A DNA stretch of 64,000 nucleotides from DATARH01 sp963734125 (lineage in GTDB: Bacteria; Pseudomonadota; Alphaproteobacteria; ATCC43930; CGMCC-115725), in NCBI GenBank assembly GCA_963734125.1, contig CAVTGB010000049.1, positions 53,271 to 117,270 on the forward strand, written 5' to 3'. Below, piece by piece: positions 24,726-32,595 of this stretch; positions within the stretch are counted from its first letter, which is position 1, and every line of letters starts with the position of its first letter. Position numbers and translations under genes: made by a program. Below the pieces are notes generated by a model. It was not told the DNA's origin, ran no database searches, and saw only the letters and a program-made list of their open reading frames with translations.

Positions 24726-25382
24726 TCAAAACACAAAGGCCGGCTTCGCGATAAAACCGGGAAGTAGCGGCGTAGCGGCATCGAACATAACGCGCGGCGC
24801 GAGTGCTCCGCCAGTGCGTGTTATCAATGTCGCCCGCCCGACCCCGTCATGTGGCCGCAAAACCACAGCGATGCGCCCGCCTTCGCCAAGCTGGGCGCCG
24901 ATTTCCGCCGGGATTTCCGCTACCGCACCGGCGAACAGGATCAGATCATACGGCGCGCGTTGACGGTACCCCGCGAGCAACGGAGCCTCGACATAGCTGA
25001 CCGCGCCGATCCGGTGGTCGACCAGGGCCGAGCGACCGATTCGCGCGAGATCCGGGTTGTCTTCGAGCGCGACCACACCGCGTGCCAGCTGGGCCAAGAG
25101 GGCCGCCTCGTACCCGACCCCGGCGCCGACCACGAGCACGGTGTCCTTTGCCTCGACCATTGCCGCTTGCACAAGCCGGGCCGCAACCAGCGGCCTCATC
25201 ATAAAGCGGCCGTGCCCAAGCGGCAGATCGTCGTCGACATAGGCGACGCCGCGCAGCTTCTCCGGCACGAACAACTCGCGGAAGAGCCGCATGAACGCGG
25301 CGATCACCCGCTCGTCGGTCACCTTGTTGGGGCGCAGCTGGCTTTCGACCATATTGACCCGAGCAGCCTCATAGACGCTCAT
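24726..25382 (-). CDS. pcm: Protein-L-isoaspartate O-methyltransferase family
   Basis: 218 residues. 'MVESQLRPNKVTDERVIAAF' and 'FVPEKLRGVAYVDDDLPLGH' are the N-terminal PCMT blocks, and 'DTVLVVGAGVGYEAALLAQL' is the SAM-binding motif I. Known members repair isoaspartyl residues in damaged proteins. The tolC-linked alphaproteobacterial paralogue is shorter and diverged, so repair activity is probable but not certain. Start ATG 25382; operon with tolC downstream. Confidence 0.85.
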   Translation of the reverse strand: MSVYEAARVNMVESQLRPNKVTDERVIAAFMRLFRELFVPEKLRGVAYVDDDLPLGHGRFMMRPLVAARLVQAAMVEAKDTVLVVGAGVGYEAALLAQLARGVVALEDNPDLARIGRSALVDHRIGAVSYVEAPLLAGYRQRAPYDLILFAGAVAEIPAEIGAQLGEGGRIAVVLRPHDGVGRATLITRTGGALAPRVMFDAATPLLPGFIAKPAFVF

Positions 25383-25465
25383 CGCATCACCGTGGGATCC
25401 CCATTGCCCAGCAGCCGACGCTCAGCCCGGCGCGGCCTTATATCGGTGTCGGGGCGCAACCACAA

Positions 25466-25978
25466 TCACCGCTGCGGCGTCCCTTGTTCATCGATCGCGC
25501 GAATCGGCTGGCCCGGCGGCAGGCGAACCAGCAGCTCGCGCGCGGTCAGGCGGAGCAGCGGATGGCGCCAATGGGGAGCGATCTCGGCGAGCGGGGCGAG
25601 GACGAAGCGGCGTTCGTGCAGGCGCGGATGCGGCAGCACGAGGCGCCATGTCGCCGAGCGGCGACCATCGTAATCGAGGAGGTCGAGGTCGAGCGTTCGG
25701 GCGGCGTTCGGCACGCCGCGCCGGCGCCCGAAACGGGCTTCCAGCACGAGGAGTGCACTAAGGAGCGCGGCGGGGGTCAGCCGGGTCTCCACGAGGCCGA
25801 CCGCGTTGACGTACCAGGGCTGATCCGACGGCGGCACGGGCTCTGACAGGTACCAGCGCGAACAGCGCACGACCCGGGCGCCGATCGTCGGCAGTTGCCC
25901 CACCGCCGCGCGCGCGGTCTCCTGGGGCGAGGCAAACCCGGTCGCCGCGAGATTGCTGCCGATGCCGACCAGGATCAC
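25466..25978 (-). CDS. folK: 6-hydroxymethyl-7,8-dihydropterin pyrophosphokinase
   Basis: 170 residues. HPPK signature 'ARTLDLDLLDYDGRR' with the two metal-binding Asp, preceded by 'PWYVNAVGLVETRLTPAALL' and 'LEARFGRRRG', followed by 'LPHPRLHERRFVLAPLAEIA'. Transfers pyrophosphate from ATP to the pterin in folate synthesis. The first strand 'MILVGIGSNLA' is intact, so the start at 25978 is well placed. Divergent from the NYN gene with about 90 nt between. Confidence 0.92.
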   Translation of the reverse strand: MILVGIGSNLAATGFASPQETARAAVGQLPTIGARVVRCSRWYLSEPVPPSDQPWYVNAVGLVETRLTPAALLSALLVLEARFGRRRGVPNAARTLDLDLLDYDGRRSATWRLVLPHPRLHERRFVLAPLAEIAPHWRHPLLRLTARELLVRLPPGQPIRAIDEQGTPQR

Positions 25979-26065
25979 CGGCGATCACCGCCGGCGGCGG
26001 CGCGCTTGACGGCAAAACTCACGCGCATGACAATAACCGACATTTTGGATCTGCTGGGGTTTCAG

Positions 26066-26647
26066 ATGATTTTCTATCCACAGGAACGCATTGCGATATT
26101 CATTGACGGCGCCAACCTCTACTCCGCGGCGCGGAGTCTGGCATTCGATATAGACTACAAGCGGCTGTTAGACCTGTTTCGCTCAAAAGGCCGGTTGATT
26201 CGGGCATTCTACTACACGGCGTTGATTGAAGATCAGGAATATTCGCCGATTCGGCCGCTCGTCGATTGGCTCGATTACAACGGCTATACCATGGTCACCA
26301 AGCCGACCAAGGAATTCACCGACCCGATGGGGCGACGCCGCATCAAGGGCAATATGGATATCGAGCTGGCGATCGACATGCTGGAGATGGCGCAGCATAT
26401 CGACCACGCGATCCTGTTCTCCGGCGACGGCGATTTCCGCCGGCTGGTCGAGGCGGTGCAGCGGCGCGGGGTGCGGGTGTCGGTGGTCTCGACGGTCCGC
26501 TCCTCGCCGCCGATGGCGTCCGATGATTTGCGCCGCCAGGCCGACAGCTTTGTCGAACTGCAGGACCTGGCGCCCAGTATCATGCGCGCCCATCACCCGC
26601 GCGACGAGATGGCGCGCCCGCGCGCCGAACCGGCGGAGACCGAGTGA
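26066..26647 (+). CDS. NYN domain (LabA-like PIN-fold) protein
   Basis: 193 residues. 'RIAIFIDGANLYSAARSLAF' carries the first acidic residue of the NYN/PIN nuclease site; 'KGNMDIELAIDMLEMA' and 'HAILFSGDGDFRRLVEAVQR' carry the others, so all the acidic residues needed for metal-dependent RNA cleavage seem present. It ends in a Pro/Arg-rich tail. Homologues are near-universal in this gene context in alphaproteobacteria. ATG 26066 matches the usual 'MiFY..ERiAiFIDGAN' start; ATG 26027 would add 13 residues. Its stop overlaps the GTG of the uracil glycosylase (GTGA). Confidence 0.88.
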   Translation: MIFYPQERIAIFIDGANLYSAARSLAFDIDYKRLLDLFRSKGRLIRAFYYTALIEDQEYSPIRPLVDWLDYNGYTMVTKPTKEFTDPMGRRRIKGNMDIELAIDMLEMAQHIDHAILFSGDGDFRRLVEAVQRRGVRVSVVSTVRSSPPMASDDLRRQADSFVELQDLAPSIMRAHHPRDEMARPRAEPAETE

Positions 26648-27328
26648 CCGACAGGCGCAGGCCCTGACCAACGATCCGGCCGCGCAACTCACCCCGGGCC
26701 GCGCCCCCGGACGCGACTGCCCGCTGTGTCCGCGGCTCCTCGCCTTCCGGGCGGCGCAGCGGCTGGCGCATCCCGACTGGTTCAACGCCCCGGTCCCGGC
26801 GTTCGGCGATCCGGCGCCGGCGCTGCTGATCGTCGGGCTGGCGCCAGGCCTCGAGGCGCCAACCGGACCGGCCGCCCGTTCACCGGCGACTTTGCCGGCG
26901 ATCTGCTCTATCGCACGCTCGCGAAGTCGGGTTTTGCGTCCGGCCATTACGGCGCCCATGCCGCGGACGGGCTCGAGCTGCGGCGCGCCCGCATCACCAA
27001 CGCGGTGCGCTGCGTGCCGCCGCAGAACAAGCCCGAAGCCGCCGAGATCGACGCCTGCCGCCAGTTCCTGGCCGCCGAGCTCGCCGCATTGCCGGAGCTG
27101 ACGGCGATCCTCGCGCTCGGCGCCATCGCCCACAACGCCGTCCTCGCGGCCAAGGGATTGCGGCGCGCCCTCTACCCGTTTGCGCACGGCGCGATGCACG
27201 AGCTGCCGGACGGGGCCCTCCTCGCCGACAGCTATCACTGCTCGCGGCTCAACACCAACACCGGCCGGCTCACAGCGGCGATGTTCGAAACGGTGATCGC
27301 CGGGATCGCCGATCGCCTCGCCGGCTGA
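26644..27328 (+). CDS. Type-5 (UdgB-like) uracil-DNA glycosylase, two frame breaks
   Basis: About 225 residues. 'DCPLCPRLLAFRAAQRLAHP' gives Fe-S cluster cysteines; motif A is 'LLIVGLAPGL', the GxAPG form of family 5 rather than GEGPG of family 4; 'GANRTGRPFTGDFAGDLLYR' follows after a one-base loss near 26862; 'RITNAVRCVPPQNKPEAAEI' and 'SYHCSRLNTNTGRLT' complete the family. Removes uracil, hypoxanthine and related damage from DNA. The true start is probably GTG 26644, overlapping the NYN stop, with a further frame break near 26660. Confidence 0.87.
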
Positions 27329-27331
27329 TCG

Positions 27332-27796
27332 TCACAAATCGCGCGAGCGCATGATCCGGGCGCGGCTGCGCTGCCAGTCGCGATCGCGCTCGGCCGCGCG
27401 TTTATCGGCCTTCTTCTTGCCGTGCGCGAGGCCGAGCTCGACCTTGGCGCGGCCGCGGTCGTTGAAGTAGATCGCCAGCGGCACCACGGTCACCCCCTCG
27501 CGCCGGATCGCGCCCAGGAGCCGGTTGACCTGCTTGCGGTGCAAGAGGAGCTTGCGCGCGCGGCGCGGCTCATGGCTGAAATGGGATGCGGATTTGTATT
27601 CGGGGATGTTGGCGTTGACGAGATAAAGCTCGCCCCCGGCCTCGTCGGCATAGGCTTCGGCGATGCTGGCGCCGCCCTGGCGCAAGACCTTGACTTCGGT
27701 GCCGCGCAGCACGAGCCCGGCTTCGAGTTTGTCCTCGATCAGGTAATCGTGGCGGGCGCGGCGGTTCTGCGCGGCGTAGCGGTCGGTCGCCCGCAC
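27332..27796 (-). CDS. smpB: SsrA-binding protein
   Basis: 154 residues, full length. 'NRRARHDYLIEDKLEAGLVL', 'GTEVKVLRQGGASIAEAYAD', 'ELYLVNANIPEYKSASHFSH', 'RRARKLLLHRKQVNRLLGAI' and the Lys-rich tail 'GKKKADKRAAERDRDWQRSR' are diagnostic. SmpB delivers tmRNA to stalled ribosomes for trans-translation. GTG 27796 start. It lies 18 nt behind dapA in the same direction, as in many alphaproteobacteria. Confidence 0.95.
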   Translation of the reverse strand: MRATDRYAAQNRRARHDYLIEDKLEAGLVLRGTEVKVLRQGGASIAEAYADEAGGELYLVNANIPEYKSASHFSHEPRRARKLLLHRKQVNRLLGAIRREGVTVVPLAIYFNDRGRAKVELGLAHGKKKADKRAAERDRDWQRSRARIMRSRDL

Positions 27797-27814
27797 GTCG
27801 CCGCCTGGCCCGCT

Positions 27815-28690
27815 CTAGTTGATCAGCCCGGCGCCGCGCATCGCGGCGCGAACCCTCTCCTGGGTCTCGGGCGTCGTCTGCCACAGCGGCTGGCGTACTT
27901 CGGGGGTGCAGCGCCCCAGGAGCGAGGCGGCGAACTTGACCGGCGCGGGGCTGGTTTCGGCGAAGAGGGCGTCGTGCAGCGGGAACAGCCGCTCATTGAT
28001 CCGCCGCACCGTCGCATAATCGCCCTTCTGCCATGCCACGTGCATCTCCGAGCAGAGGCCCGGTGCGACATTGGCGGTGACCGAGATGACCCCGTCGCCG
28101 CCCTGCGCGAGATAGGCGACCGCGGTCGCGTCCTCGCCGGACAACAGCGAGAACTCGCCCTCGATGTCGACCCGCATCCTGAGCGGCCGGGCCAGATCGT
28201 TGGTCGCGTCCTTGACCCCGACGATGTTGGGCAGTTTCGCCAGCCGCGCCAGCGTTGCGTTCGACATATCGACCGAGCTGCGCCCGGGGATGTTGTAGAT
28301 GACGATCGGCAGGTCGACCGCATCGTGCACGCTCTTGAAATGCTGGTAGAGCCCTTCCTGGGTCGGCTTGTTGTAATAGGGGCAGACGATGAGGGCGGCA
28401 TCCGCGCCGGCCGCCTTGGCGATCCGCGTCGCGGCGATCGTATGCGTGGTCGAATTGAACCCGGTGCCGGCGATGACCGGCCTCCTTCCCTTCGCCACTT
28501 CGACGGTGAGCGCGATCAGGCGCTCCTGTTCATCTTCCTCCAGCGCCGGGCATTCGCCGGTCGTACCGATCGGCACGAGACCGTGGGTGCCCTGGCCGAT
28601 CTGCCAGGCGACGTGTTCCTGAAAGGCGGTTTCATCAACCGCGCCGTCCCGGAACGGGGTGATCAACGCGACAAGCGACCCCTTGAACAT
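27815..28690 (-). CDS. dapA: 4-hydroxy-tetrahydrodipicolinate synthase
   Basis: 291 residues. Catalytic Tyr in 'ALIVCPYYNKPTQEGLYQHF', Schiff-base Lys in 'NIVGVKDATNDLARPLRMRV', substrate loop 'VPIGTTGECPALEEDEQERL' and 'VIAGTGFNSTTHTIAATRIA'. Condenses pyruvate with aspartate semialdehyde, the first committed step toward lysine and diaminopimelate. ATG 28690 puts 'MFKGSLVALITPF' at the start as in the family; a longer in-frame start would add a basic leader. Paired with smpB and divergent from slt. Confidence 0.95.
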   Translation of the reverse strand: MFKGSLVALITPFRDGAVDETAFQEHVAWQIGQGTHGLVPIGTTGECPALEEDEQERLIALTVEVAKGRRPVIAGTGFNSTTHTIAATRIAKAAGADAALIVCPYYNKPTQEGLYQHFKSVHDAVDLPIVIYNIPGRSSVDMSNATLARLAKLPNIVGVKDATNDLARPLRMRVDIEGEFSLLSGEDATAVAYLAQGGDGVISVTANVAPGLCSEMHVAWQKGDYATVRRINERLFPLHDALFAETSPAPVKFAASLLGRCTPEVRQPLWQTTPETQERVRAAMRGAGLIN

Positions 28691-28778
28691 GGCTTCCTCC
28701 CCGGCTGCGCGGCTAACGATAGTCCCCGCCGCCTTTCGCTTCAACAGCACCGATCGGCGCCTGTTCCGGTGGCCTCGC

Positions 28779-28804
28779 GTAACGGGTGTTACAGATTGTT
28801 ACAC
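28779..28804. promoter_or_regulatory. GTTAC half-site cluster in the dapA-slt divergent region
   Basis: GTAAC (28779-28783) and GTTAC (28788-28792) form an inverted repeat with 4-nt spacing. A second copy of the longer TGTTACA word starts exactly 10 bp later (28787-28793 and 28797-28803), one helical turn. This looks like a tandem operator between the divergent dapA and slt genes. No regulator is identified. Confidence 0.35.
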
Positions 28805-28879
28805 TATCGCCTTGCCGAGGGGGGTGAGAACCATTAAAGACGACTACTCTCGATTTGATCATGCAAGGAGCCGCCGGCA

Positions 28880-30829
28880 TTGTTTCCGGTATTGCGCAGA
28901 CTGTTCCCGGTCGTGGGGCTCCTCGTTTCCCTGACGACAGCCGCCCAAGCGCAAGGTCCCGCCCCCGATCGGGCGGCGCAGGCCGCGCTCGCCGCCGCCC
29001 GCAGCGGCGACTGGGGCCTGGCCTATTCCCAGGCAGGTCAAAGCCCGGATCCGCTCGCCCTGAAAATCGTCAGCTGGCTCGATTATACCCGCGCCAGCCC
29101 GAGCGGACGCTTTGGCGAAATCGCCGGCTTTATCGATGCCAACCCGGATTGGCCGCTGCACAAGGTTCTCCGCCGGCGTGCCGAGGAGGCGCTGGCCGGC
29201 GAAACGGACGAGGTCGCCGGCGACTGGCTGAAGCGCCATCCCCCGATCAGCGGCGCCGGTAAGGCGCGCGCGGCCGAGATCATGATCAACCGGGGCGATA
29301 CCGCGGCCGGCACGGCGGCGCTGCGTGCGGCCTGGGTCGAGGGCGATTTCACCGCGGCCGAGGAACGCACGCTGCTCGAACGGTTTGCCGCCAGCTTGCG
29401 GCCTGAAGACCACGAGCGGCGGCTCGACCGGCTGTTGTGGGACAGAGAGAGCGATGCGGCCCGCCGCATGCTCGGGCTGGTGTCGGCCGACTACGGCGCC
29501 CTGGCGACGGCGCGTCTCGCGCTGGCCGGCGACGTCGCCAACCCGGCCGCGATCCTGATGAAGGTGCCGGCGGCGCTGCATGGCGATCCGGGGCTGGCCT
29601 TCGAGGAGGCGCGGTGGTGGCGCAAGAAGGATAATTACGATGCCGCCGCCCAGCTGCTGCTGGCCCATGACGACACCCCGGTGCGCCCCGATTTGTGGTG
29701 GCATGAACGGCTCGACGTCGCCCGCCGCCTGATGGCCGCCGGCAATGCCGATACCGCCTATAAGCTCGCCCACGGGCCCGGCGCAACGGCCGAGAACGCC
29801 AATCCCGAAGCCGAATTCCTCTGCGGCTACATCGCGCTGCGCTACCGTAACGACCCCGCCCTCGCGTTCGATCATTTCGCCCATATTCTGGCGCGGGTGA
29901 CGAGCCCTTACGCCAAGGCCCGCGCCGCCTATTGGGGCGGGCGCGCCGCGGCGGCGGCCGGCGAAGCGGATCTGGCGGCGAAATGGTATGCCGCCGGCGC
30001 CGATCACATGGCGACCTTTTACGGCGAGCTCTCCGCCCATCAGCTTGGGCAGGACGCCCCGCCGCACCCGGCGCCCGAACCGCGGCCGAGCAGCACCCAG
30101 CAAGCCCGGTTCAATGCCGGGGAGCTAGTCCGCGCGGCGCGGATGTTTCTGAGCGCAGGCGACCACGCCCACGCCCGCGCCTTTCTGATGGAGCTGGCGG
30201 ATCGGGCAAAGCAACCGCTCGATTTCTCGATGCTGGCCGCGCTCGCCGAAGAGTACGGGCGGGTCGATCTGGCGATCGCGGTGGCGCGGCGCGCGATCGA
30301 TGCGGGAACGCCCTTGATGGTGCACGGCTACCCGGTCACCGCGCTACCCGAGGGCGGCAACGCCGAGCGTCCGCTCCTCCTGGCGATCGTGCGCCAGGAA
30401 AGCGCCTTTGCCGCCGATGCGATGAGCCCGGCCGGGGCGCGGGGCCTGATGCAGCTGATGCCGGCGACCGCCGCCAACGTCGCCCGCAAGGTGCAACTGC
30501 CCTATTCGCTCGACCGGCTGACCACCGACGGGATCTACAATCTGGTCCTCGGCCGCTCCTATCTCGAACGGCTGATCGACGATTTCGGCGGCTCCTACCC
30601 GCTGGCGATCGCCGCCTACAACGCCGGGCCCGGACGGGTGCGCCAATGGCTGCACGATTTCGGCGATCCGCGCGGCCAGGACAGCGCGATGGTCGACTGG
30701 ATCGAGATGATCCCGTTCAACGAAACCCGCGCCTATGTCCAGCGGGTGCTCGAAAACCTGCAGATCTATCGCGGTCAGGCCGGCGACAATTCGGCCGCCT
30801 TTTCGCTGGCGAGCGACCTCGCCCGCTGA
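28880..30829 (+). CDS. Soluble lytic murein transglycosylase
   Basis: 649 residues. Signal peptide 1-24 ('LFPVVGLLVSLTTAAQA'), a long alpha-solenoid U-domain rich in TPR-like helices (about 30-470), then the SLT catalytic domain: catalytic Glu in 'AIVRQESAFAADAMSPAGAR', 'GLMQLMPATAANVARKV', 'LAIAAYNAGPGRVRQWL' and 'IPFNETRAYVQRVLENLQIY'. Cleaves peptidoglycan in the periplasm with formation of 1,6-anhydro ends. TTG 28880 is taken as start because AAGGAG (28865-28870) lies 9 nt before it and the signal peptide follows directly. Confidence 0.92.
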   Translation: MFPVLRRLFPVVGLLVSLTTAAQAQGPAPDRAAQAALAAARSGDWGLAYSQAGQSPDPLALKIVSWLDYTRASPSGRFGEIAGFIDANPDWPLHKVLRRRAEEALAGETDEVAGDWLKRHPPISGAGKARAAEIMINRGDTAAGTAALRAAWVEGDFTAAEERTLLERFAASLRPEDHERRLDRLLWDRESDAARRMLGLVSADYGALATARLALAGDVANPAAILMKVPAALHGDPGLAFEEARWWRKKDNYDAAAQLLLAHDDTPVRPDLWWHERLDVARRLMAAGNADTAYKLAHGPGATAENANPEAEFLCGYIALRYRNDPALAFDHFAHILARVTSPYAKARAAYWGGRAAAAAGEADLAAKWYAAGADHMATFYGELSAHQLGQDAPPHPAPEPRPSSTQQARFNAGELVRAARMFLSAGDHAHARAFLMELADRAKQPLDFSMLAALAEEYGRVDLAIAVARRAIDAGTPLMVHGYPVTALPEGGNAERPLLLAIVRQESAFAADAMSPAGARGLMQLMPATAANVARKVQLPYSLDRLTTDGIYNLVLGRSYLERLIDDFGGSYPLAIAAYNAGPGRVRQWLHDFGDPRGQDSAMVDWIEMIPFNETRAYVQRVLENLQIYRGQAGDNSAAFSLASDLAR

Positions 30830-30925
30830 GGGCACGAACCGATCGTCCGCGCGTTCGGGGCGGGTGACGGCGCGAGTGAAGGCGTGCAAGATGGCGTATC
30901 GCGGTTTCAACCCAGGGAAGCCTCC

Positions 30926-31885
30926 GTGTCCGATCTCGCCGCCAGGGTGGAGCTGACGCCGCCCGATATCGAGCCTTATCGCGCCGGTAACACCGGCGTC
31001 GAATACGTGACGAGTTTTGTCGCCAGCAAGCCCGGCCCGCATGTCGTGGTTTGCGCCGTCACCCACGGCAACGAGATTTGCGGGGCGATTGCGCTCGACC
31101 GGCTGCTGCGCGCTCGGGTCCGGCCGCGCCGGGGCACGCTGACGGTGGCCTTCGACAATGTCGCTGCCTATCGCGACTTCGACCCGCGCTACCCGGTTGC
31201 CTCGCGTTATGTCGACGAGGATTTCAACCGGCTGTGGGCTCCGGCGACCCTCGATGGGCCGCGCCGGTCGGTCGAACTCGACCGCGCCCGCGCGCTGCGG
31301 CCGATCGTCGACGACGCCGGATTCCTGCTCGACCTCCATTCGATGCAATATGCGACCGCGCCCTTGATGCTGGCCGGGCTCCTGCCGCGGTCGCGTGAGC
31401 TGGCAAAAGCGGTCGGGATCCCCGAATTGATCATGTGCGACAAGGGCCACGCCGCCGGCCCCAGGATGCGCGATTACGGCGGGTTCGGCGATCCCGCCTC
31501 GGCCAAGACCGCGCTCCTCATCGAGTGTGGCCAGCATTGGGAGCGCCGCAGCGCCGAGGTGGCGACCGATGTGATGCTGCGCTTCCTGATCGCGCTCGAG
31601 TGCGTGCAAGCCGAGGATGTGGCTGCGCTCGGCGGCCCCGATTTCGCCGCGCATCCGCATCAAAGGGTGATCGAGGTGACCGAGGCGGTGACGATCACCG
31701 GCCAGCGTTTCGATTTCACCGAGGATTTTCGCGGGCTCGAGGTCATCCCCGAGAAAGGCACCGTGATCGGCCACGACGACGGGCGCGAGGTGCGCACCCC
31801 CTACGACGATTGCGTCTTGATCATGCCGTCGCGCAAACTCGTCCGCGGTCAGACCGCGGTCCGTCTCGGGCGCTACATCGACTGA
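30926..31885 (+). CDS. Succinylglutamate desuccinylase/aspartoacylase family protein
   Basis: 319 residues of the M14-like AstE/AspA fold. Zinc site: 'VVVCAVTHGNEICGAIALDR' (HxxE) and His in 'AGFLLDLHSMQYATAPLMLA'; 'TALLIECGQHWERRSAEVAT' holds the catalytic Glu. Substrate-Arg candidates lie in 'VDEDFNRLWAPATLDGPRRS'. The C-terminal ~90 residues form the beta domain. Probably hydrolyses an N-acyl amino acid. GTG 30926 has GGGAAG upstream. It follows slt and precedes the inosine glycosylase by 14 nt, so these two may be co-transcribed. Confidence 0.85.
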   Translation: MSDLAARVELTPPDIEPYRAGNTGVEYVTSFVASKPGPHVVVCAVTHGNEICGAIALDRLLRARVRPRRGTLTVAFDNVAAYRDFDPRYPVASRYVDEDFNRLWAPATLDGPRRSVELDRARALRPIVDDAGFLLDLHSMQYATAPLMLAGLLPRSRELAKAVGIPELIMCDKGHAAGPRMRDYGGFGDPASAKTALLIECGQHWERRSAEVATDVMLRFLIALECVQAEDVAALGGPDFAAHPHQRVIEVTEAVTITGQRFDFTEDFRGLEVIPEKGTVIGHDDGREVRTPYDDCVLIMPSRKLVRGQTAVRLGRYID

Positions 31886-31899
31886 ACCACCCGGCTGCC

Positions 31900-32397
31900 G
31901 TGGCGCCGAAGCGAAGCTTTCCACCGTTTATCGATCAGCGCTCGGTCGTCCTCGTGCTGGGCACGTTGCCGGGCGAAGAATTTCTGCGACGGGTCGAGTA
32001 TTACGCCCATCCGCGCAATTTGTTTTGGCCGATCATTTTTGGCCTCTTTGGCGCCGCGGTGCCGACCGTCTATGCCGAAAAGCTGGAGTTTGTCGTCAGA
32101 CGGCGCATCGCCTTGTGGGATGTGTGCGAATCCGGCGAGCGCCGGGCCAGCGCCGACGCGACGATCCGCGCCGAGGTGCCCAACGCGATCGACGCGTTGC
32201 TCCGGGCGCATCCCGGGGTCTGCGCGGTCGCCTTCAACGGCAGCGGCGCACGACAGCTGTTCGATCGCCATTTCGTGCGGCGACCGGAGCTGACCTACCT
32301 CGCGCTGCCGTCGACCAGCCCGGCATACGCCAGCCTCACCTTCGCCGACAAGCTCGAGCGGTGGCGCGCGCTGCATCAGGTGCTGGGCGGCGAGTGA
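31900..32397 (+). CDS. DNA-deoxyinosine glycosylase (SMUG2/MUG-like UDG superfamily)
   Basis: 165 residues. 'SVVLVLGTLPGEEFLRRVEY' is the glycosylase motif A of this family, followed by 'YAHPRNLFWPIIFGLFG' and 'RRRIALWDVCESGERRASAD'; 'VAFNGSGARQLFDRHF' and the C-terminal motif 'ALPSTSPAYASLTFADKLER' complete it. Members excise hypoxanthine from deaminated adenine and sometimes uracil. GTG 31900 begins 14 nt after the previous stop. A second UDG-superfamily repair enzyme lies 5 kb away. Confidence 0.87.
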   Translation: MAPKRSFPPFIDQRSVVLVLGTLPGEEFLRRVEYYAHPRNLFWPIIFGLFGAAVPTVYAEKLEFVVRRRIALWDVCESGERRASADATIRAEVPNAIDALLRAHPGVCAVAFNGSGARQLFDRHFVRRPELTYLALPSTSPAYASLTFADKLERWRALHQVLGGE

Positions 32398-32426
32398 CCC
32401 GCTTGCGACTGCCGCGGCGGTGCATT

Positions 32427-32434
32427 TACGCGTA
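32427..32434. promoter_or_regulatory. Palindrome upstream of orphan vapB
   Basis: TACGCGTA, a perfect 8-bp palindrome inside 'TTTACGCGTATAAA', 33 bp before the vapB start in a locally AT-richer stretch. VapB proteins bind palindromes at their own promoters, so this is a plausible operator. Confidence 0.3.
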
Positions 32435-32466
32435 TAAACAGCGAGTTCTTTACATACGGGTGGGCA

Positions 32467-32583
32467 ATGCGCACCAATGTCGAGATCGGCGACAATCTTA
32501 TGAAACAGGCGCTGCGCCTCACCGGCTACAAGACAAAGCGCGCCGTGATCGAGGCTGGGTTGCAGACGCTTGTCCGGGCATAG
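32467..32583 (+). CDS. vapB: Orphan VapB-type antitoxin, short
   Basis: 38 residues: 'MRTNVEIGDNLMKQALRLTG' 'YKTKRAVIEAGLQTLVRA'. This is the ribbon-helix-helix DNA-binding domain of VapB (DUF2191-type) antitoxins, 'MRTnv.idd.Lm..Al..tG.kTKr.vie.gL..Lv'. Full-length members have 60-75 residues; the toxin-binding tail is missing and no VapC PIN toxin follows, since the next gene is an enoyl-CoA hydratase 13 nt away. Either a solitary regulator or the remnant of a toxin-antitoxin pair. Confidence 0.7.
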   Translation: MRTNVEIGDNLMKQALRLTGYKTKRAVIEAGLQTLVRA

Positions 32584-32595
32584 ACGAGAGGGGAC

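Noticed and set aside
32467..32583. Complete vapBC toxin-antitoxin system
   Set aside because: No PIN-domain toxin is encoded on either side; the following gene is an enoyl-CoA hydratase.
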